A DNA stretch of 9,781 bases, from positions 1 through 9,781 of the forward strand of contig DFZI01000005.1 in the NCBI GenBank assembly GCA_002383665.1, read 5' to 3'. This DNA comes from Dehalococcoidia bacterium UBA4060. Its GTDB lineage: Bacteria; Chloroflexota; Dehalococcoidia; GIF9; UBA5629. Made by a program: the position numbers and the translations under genes. Of the stretch, positions 6,493 through 9,781 are shown in pieces (position 1 is the stretch's first letter; each line of letters starts with the position of its first letter). The notes under the pieces are model-generated. The model searched no databases and had not been told where the DNA came from. It worked only from the letters and a program-made list of their open reading frames with translations.

Positions 6493-7931
6493 TCATACCT
6501 AAATCTCAGATCCTGGACTCGGCATTTTTCCCCGAAAGTGTAGCCGTAGCTGGCGCTTCTGATCAGCCTATTTCCTTCGGGTATCATTTTCTCAAGCACT
6601 TGCTTGACTACAAATATGCAGGCAAAATTTACCCGATTAATCCCAAAAAAGAGAGCCTGCTTGGCTTGAAATGTTATCACAGCCTCACAGCAGTACCAGG
6701 CGATATTGAATTTGTTATCTGCTGTTTGCCCAGTGCCAAGGTGTTGCCGATGCTGGATGAATGCGCCGCCAAAAATGTGAAAATTGTTCATTTGCTGACA
6801 GCCAGACTGGGGGAGACGGGAAGGCCGGCAGCAGTAGAGCTGGAGAAACAGATAATGCTCAGGGCCAGACAGTATGGTATAAGACTGATAGGCCCTAACT
6901 GCATGGGAATTTACTGCCCAGCATCGGGCATTTCTTTTGCTTATAATCTCCCGCTTGAAACGGGAAAGATAGGGGTGGTCTCGCAGAGTGGTGGGGCCTC
7001 CACCCTGTTGATGCAACAGGCTTCCTTGCAGGGGCTGCGTTTCAGCAAGGCTGTTAGTTTCGGCAACGCGCTTGGTCTGGATGAATGTGATATCCTTGAA
7101 TACTTTATTGATGATGACGAGACTGATATTATCGCTGCTTATTTTGAAGGTGTGCACAATGGGGAACGTTTCCTAAACACATTAAAAAGGGCGACTGCTA
7201 AAAAGCCTGTCGTTGCCATCAAAGGTGGAAAGGGACGATCGGGTGCGAGGGCGACGGCATCTCATACTGCTGCTATAGCAGGAGCGCATAATATCTGGCA
7301 GACCGTTTTTCGTCAGACGGGAGTCGTTGAAGTAACAAATCTTGAAGAAATAATCAATCTGCTGCAACTTTTTTGCAGTCTGCCTCCTATATATAGTAAC
7401 AAAGCAGCGATCATGGGTGGGGGTGGGGGGAAGGCTGTTATAGCTGCCGATCTTGCAGAGGCGGCTGGGCTTGAGGTGCCACCGTTAACAGATGCAATTA
7501 GGGCAAAACTGAAAGAAATGGGATCTGATTTATGGGACTGGATGGGTAATCCGGTTGATACCTCCATATTCAGTGACTTCGGACTCATATTCACTGAGTT
7601 GCCCAAAATATTTGAGGAAAGTCCAGGCTATGATTTCATCATCATACAATCATCCGAAGATAATCCGATGGACGATGACCTCTGGATATATCTTGTAAAA
7701 GGGGGTGTTGATTTAACAATCGACGTCTTTAAACGCGGTAAAAAACCGGTTATAGGTGTTTTAAGCGGTGGCAAGCCCGGATCTGATGGGATGCAAAACA
7801 TCCGCTGGAAGACGCTGGCTGAGCAGAGGTCAAGGATGATTAAAGAGGGAGTGCCTGTGTTTGATACCATTATTGAAGCCGTTACAGCCATGGGTCAATA
7901 TGTCAGATACTGGCAGCACAGGATGCGTTAG
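6480..7931 (+). CDS. Acyl-CoA synthetase (NDP-forming), alpha-subunit type
   Basis: This 483-residue protein resembles the alpha subunit of ADP-forming acetate/acyl-CoA ligases, which interconvert acyl-CoA, ADP and Pi with acid, CoA and ATP. Domain order: a Rossmann-type CoA-binding domain (about 10-145; FFPESVAVAGAS, IYPINPK, GPNCMG), a succinyl-CoA-ligase-like domain (about 155-300; GVVSQSGGAS, VSFGN), and a third flavodoxin-like domain to the C-terminus (GGGGGK, LEVP, GNPVD). H262 in ASHTAAIAG matches the phosphohistidine loop that carries phosphate between subunits (His257 of the Pyrococcus enzyme). The ATP-grasp beta domain is absent. The length fits stand-alone alpha subunits (about 460 residues) rather than a truncated fusion, so a separate beta subunit would be needed for ATP-linked activity. 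The ATG start overlaps the prenyltransferase by 13 bp, with a GGCGGTGG stretch just upstream, suggesting coupling. The substrate is unknown. Confidence 0.85.
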   Translation: MDSLIIPKSQILDSAFFPESVAVAGASDQPISFGYHFLKHLLDYKYAGKIYPINPKKESLLGLKCYHSLTAVPGDIEFVICCLPSAKVLPMLDECAAKNVKIVHLLTARLGETGRPAAVELEKQIMLRARQYGIRLIGPNCMGIYCPASGISFAYNLPLETGKIGVVSQSGGASTLLMQQASLQGLRFSKAVSFGNALGLDECDILEYFIDDDETDIIAAYFEGVHNGERFLNTLKRATAKKPVVAIKGGKGRSGARATASHTAAIAGAHNIWQTVFRQTGVVEVTNLEEIINLLQLFCSLPPIYSNKAAIMGGGGGKAVIAADLAEAAGLEVPPLTDAIRAKLKEMGSDLWDWMGNPVDTSIFSDFGLIFTELPKIFEESPGYDFIIIQSSEDNPMDDDLWIYLVKGGVDLTIDVFKRGKKPVIGVLSGGKPGSDGMQNIRWKTLAEQRSRMIKEGVPVFDTIIEAVTAMGQYVRYWQHRMR

Positions 7932-7945
7932 TCTGAATTATAGTT

Positions 7946-9136
7946 ATGGCAGAAGGATCTTTTAAGATATCAATGAACTGCCAGACTACTCTGGCTCGGC
8001 TGGGTAAATTGGAACTTCTACATGGCACCGTCCCAACACCGGTCTTTCTCCCGGTAGGCACACAGGCTACTGTGCGCAGCCTGACACCCGATGATCTCTA
8101 TGCGATGGATATAAAGATCATCCTCAGTAACGCCTTTCATCTTTATCTGCGACCGGGGATCGCGGTAATCGAGAAAGCAGGTGGTTTACATAAGTTTATG
8201 AACTGGGAACGTCCTATCCTGACAGACAGTGGGGGATACCAAGTCTTTAGCCTGTCATCCTTACGGGATGTTACGGAAGATGGCGTCCATTTCAGGTCAC
8301 ATATAGACGGCAGTGAATACTATATCACTCCCGAAATGTCCATCAGTATGCAGGAAGTACTTGGTGCCGATATTATTATGGCGCTGGACGTATGTCCTGA
8401 AAGTACGGCGAAAAAAGAATATCTTGTCAATTCCGTGGATTGTACGTCAAGATGGGCCGAGAGGTGCCTGAAAGCAAAACAGGAGACCGGGCAAATGCTA
8501 TTCGGCATTATTCAAGGTGGAATTTATCCTGAGCTTCGAAAAAGATCTGCCGAACAGATAACTGCTCTGGATTTCCCCGGTTATGCCATCGGTGGACTCA
8601 GCTTGGGTGAATCAAAGGAGGCCATGTGGTCGGCAGTAGATTTCACAGTCCAGTATATGCCGGTAGATAAGCCCCGTTATCTTATGGGGGTTGGATCACC
8701 TGAAGATATCGTGGAAGGAATTGCCAGGGGGATAGATATCTTCGATTGTGCATTGCCTACGCGTGTGGCACGCAACGGTGCCCTCTTCACCAGAGAAGGC
8801 AGGAAAAACCTTAAGAGGTCATTCTATAAAGATAACCTATCACCGGTTGAAGAGGGTTGCCGCTGCTATACCTGCACCAATTTTACTGCAGCTTATTTGC
8901 ATCACCTGTTTAAATGCGAGGAGTTGCTGGCCTATCGCCTGGGCACTATACATAATCTTTATTTTATGAGTAAATTAGTGCAGGATATCCATAAGGCGAT
9001 CGAAGCAGATACATATGATAAATTTCGACAGGAATTTATTGATGGTTATCGAACCACAGACGAAGAACGCAGGATCGATCAGAAACAGCGGGGATTTGAA
9101 ACCCGCAAGACCCGCCGTTTCAGCAACTTTCAATAA
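7946..9136 (+). CDS. tgt: tRNA-guanine transglycosylase (queuine/preQ1 tRNA-ribosyltransferase)
   Basis: This enzyme exchanges guanine-34 in the anticodon of GUN tRNAs (Asp, Asn, His, Tyr) for preQ1, a step of queuosine formation. The 396-residue TIM-barrel protein has TPVFLPVGTQATV, the general base region LTDSGGYQVFSL (D94), GIIQGG, GYAIGGLSLGE, and the nucleophile D267 in DIFDCALPTRVARNG. The zinc site is C305-x-C307-x2-C310 with H336, the spacing seen in Zymomonas Tgt. A basic, charged tail of about 30 residues (ERRIDQKQRGFETRKTRR) extends the usual end. The ATG at 7946 has no clear Shine-Dalgarno sequence. It is kept because the FKI...TPVF segment aligns with the family N-terminus; the ATG at 7973 would cut into it. 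It lies 14 bp after the acyl-CoA synthetase gene, so translation may depend on coupling. No queuosine biosynthesis gene is in the window. Confidence 0.95.
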   Translation: MAEGSFKISMNCQTTLARLGKLELLHGTVPTPVFLPVGTQATVRSLTPDDLYAMDIKIILSNAFHLYLRPGIAVIEKAGGLHKFMNWERPILTDSGGYQVFSLSSLRDVTEDGVHFRSHIDGSEYYITPEMSISMQEVLGADIIMALDVCPESTAKKEYLVNSVDCTSRWAERCLKAKQETGQMLFGIIQGGIYPELRKRSAEQITALDFPGYAIGGLSLGESKEAMWSAVDFTVQYMPVDKPRYLMGVGSPEDIVEGIARGIDIFDCALPTRVARNGALFTREGRKNLKRSFYKDNLSPVEEGCRCYTCTNFTAAYLHHLFKCEELLAYRLGTIHNLYFMSKLVQDIHKAIEADTYDKFRQEFIDGYRTTDEERRIDQKQRGFETRKTRRFSNFQ

Positions 9137-9145
9137 GCCGGCTTA
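9134..9145. repeat. Perfect 12-bp palindrome at the tgt stop codon
   Basis: TAAGCCGGCTTA is its own reverse complement and begins with the tgt stop codon. It is followed by another palindrome, TTAATATTAA (9150-9159). There is no loop or T-run, so terminator function is unlikely. It may be a protein-binding site or chance. Confidence 0.3.
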
Positions 9146-9163
9146 GATGTTAATATTAAAAGC

Positions 9164-9182
9164 TGCCTTCCCCTTAAAGGCG
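9164..9182 (+). promoter_or_regulatory. Small hairpin covering the livG-like ribosome site
   Basis: GCCTT (9165-9169) can pair with AAGGC (9177-9181) across a 7-base loop, with a flanking U-G pair (9164/9182). The right arm is the only Shine-Dalgarno-like sequence (AAAGG, 9176-9180) before the ATG at 9190, so the stem would hide it. The following GATTTATAAT is too poor in T to make this a solid intrinsic terminator for tgt. Confidence 0.25.
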
Positions 9183-9189
9183 ATTTATA

Positions 9190-9781
9190 ATGAGTGAAAA
9201 AGAGGCAATACTGAGTCTGTCAAGCGTGTCACTTGCTTTTGGAGGTGTAAAGGCACTGACAGATATTAATGTTGGGATCCAGAAAAACGAAATACTGGCT
9301 ATTATCGGGCCCAATGGTGCGGGCAAAACCTGCCTGCTGAACTGCATAAATGGCTTTTACAAGCCTCAGAAAGGAAGTATTCTTTTTAATGGCAAGAATA
9401 TCAGTGGCACCAGGTCAGATAAGATCGCTAAATTGGGTATAGCGCGCACATTTCAGAATATTGAGCTTTACTCGGGGCTCAGTACACTTGATAATCTCAT
9501 GGCGGCCCGGCATGTGTTGATGAAGCAGAATATTTTCAGTACCTTTCTTTATTTTGGGCCCGCTCACAGGGAGGAGATCCAGCATCGTAAGACCGTGGAG
9601 GATATCATAGATTTCCTGGAGATCGAACACATCCGTAAAAGTGTTGTGGGATCGTTGCCTTATGGACTGCGGAAGAGGGTAGAGTTGGGCAGAGCTTTAG
9701 CCCTGGAACCCAAGGTTCTGTTGTTGGATGAGCCTATGGCTGGCATGAATCTGGAAGAAAAAGAGGATATCGCACGGTTTA
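9190..9781 (+). CDS. livG: LivG-like branched-chain amino acid ABC transporter ATPase (3' end cut by window)
   Basis: The first 197 codons of an ABC ATPase are visible; the gene continues past the right edge. Family LivG proteins are about 255 residues, so roughly three quarters is present. It would power uptake of branched-chain amino acids or related compounds through a LivHM-type permease. Visible motifs: the Walker A GPNGAGKT (40-47), the Q-loop with Q89 in RTFQNIELYSGLS, a LivG-specific helical insert around 105-135 (MAARHVLMKQ... HREEI), the signature region LPYGLRKRVELGRAL (156-170), and Walker B VLLLDEP (176-182) followed by MAGMNLEE. LPYG in place of the canonical LSGGQ is typical of LivG/LptB-like ATPases. 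The ATG follows weak AAAGG (9176-9180) at 9 bases. It lies 53 bp after tgt, and other liv genes would be expected further right. The specific substrate is not known. Confidence 0.88.
   Translation, partial: MSEKEAILSLSSVSLAFGGVKALTDINVGIQKNEILAIIGPNGAGKTCLLNCINGFYKPQKGSILFNGKNISGTRSDKIAKLGIARTFQNIELYSGLSTLDNLMAARHVLMKQNIFSTFLYFGPAHREEIQHRKTVEDIIDFLEIEHIRKSVVGSLPYGLRKRVELGRALALEPKVLLLDEPMAGMNLEEKEDIARF

Noticed and set aside
6489..7157. A 222-codon minus-strand open frame within the acyl-CoA synthetase gene
   Set aside because: It is antisense to a well-conserved coding region with the CoA-binding and ligase motifs in the plus frame, and its translation shows no recognisable domain.
7413..7435. 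G-rich run in the acyl-CoA synthetase gene, considered as a G-quadruplex or slippage site
   Set aside because: It encodes a glycine-rich loop normal for the family, the reading frame is intact across it, and it does not give four separated GGG tracts.
9186..9191. TATAAT perfect -10 hexamer before the livG-like gene
   Set aside because: It overlaps the start codon (9190-9192) and has no -35 partner at 16-18 bases, so it cannot drive this gene from the assigned start.

Overview
The window looks like an ordinary chromosomal segment of a mid-GC bacterium. Gene content suggests Chloroflexota, probably class Dehalococcoidia: FmdB-type zinc-ribbon proteins with a long acidic tail, a free-standing ThiD2, a cysteine-rich AlaRS insertion, and a Liv-type transporter beside an NDP-forming acyl-CoA synthetase subunit. 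This placement is inference; there is no rRNA or other phylogenetic marker here. Nine protein genes are supported. All are intact except the last, which runs off the right edge. I found no tRNA, rRNA, CRISPR array, insertion sequence or phage gene.

Layout. The left part (126-1274) is a three-gene leftward unit: two tandem FmdB-family zinc-ribbon genes, then thiD2, whose GTG start lies inside the preceding gene. It is read from a good sigma70-like promoter at 1296-1324. A 137-bp divergent intergenic region separates it from the rightward genes. First come alaS (alanyl-tRNA synthetase) and ruvX (YqgF-type nuclease), overlapping by 8 bp, then sppA (signal peptide peptidase with a lipoprotein-like signal) after an 88-bp gap that holds an SD-overlapping inverted repeat. 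After a 111-bp gap with a near-consensus promoter inside an inverted repeat come a divergent heme O synthase-like UbiA prenyltransferase, the alpha-type acyl-CoA synthetase (NDP-forming) overlapping it by 13 bp, and tgt (tRNA-guanine transglycosylase) 14 bp later. The window closes with the start of a livG-like ABC transporter ATPase.

How the genes work together. The rightward genes mix translation (alaS, tgt), rRNA maturation or recombination (ruvX), membrane proteolysis (sppA) and membrane or energy metabolism (the prenyltransferase and the acyl-CoA synthetase subunit). The last may be linked to the transporter through branched-chain amino acid or acyl-CoA metabolism, but only by proximity. 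I did not find a convincing new biological system. The points most worth a second look are the prenyltransferase's departures from heme O synthase motifs, the alpha-only acyl-CoA synthetase coupled to it, the tandem FmdB pair with a shared tail, the internally duplicated lone ThiD2, and the promoter/palindrome at 5521-5562.
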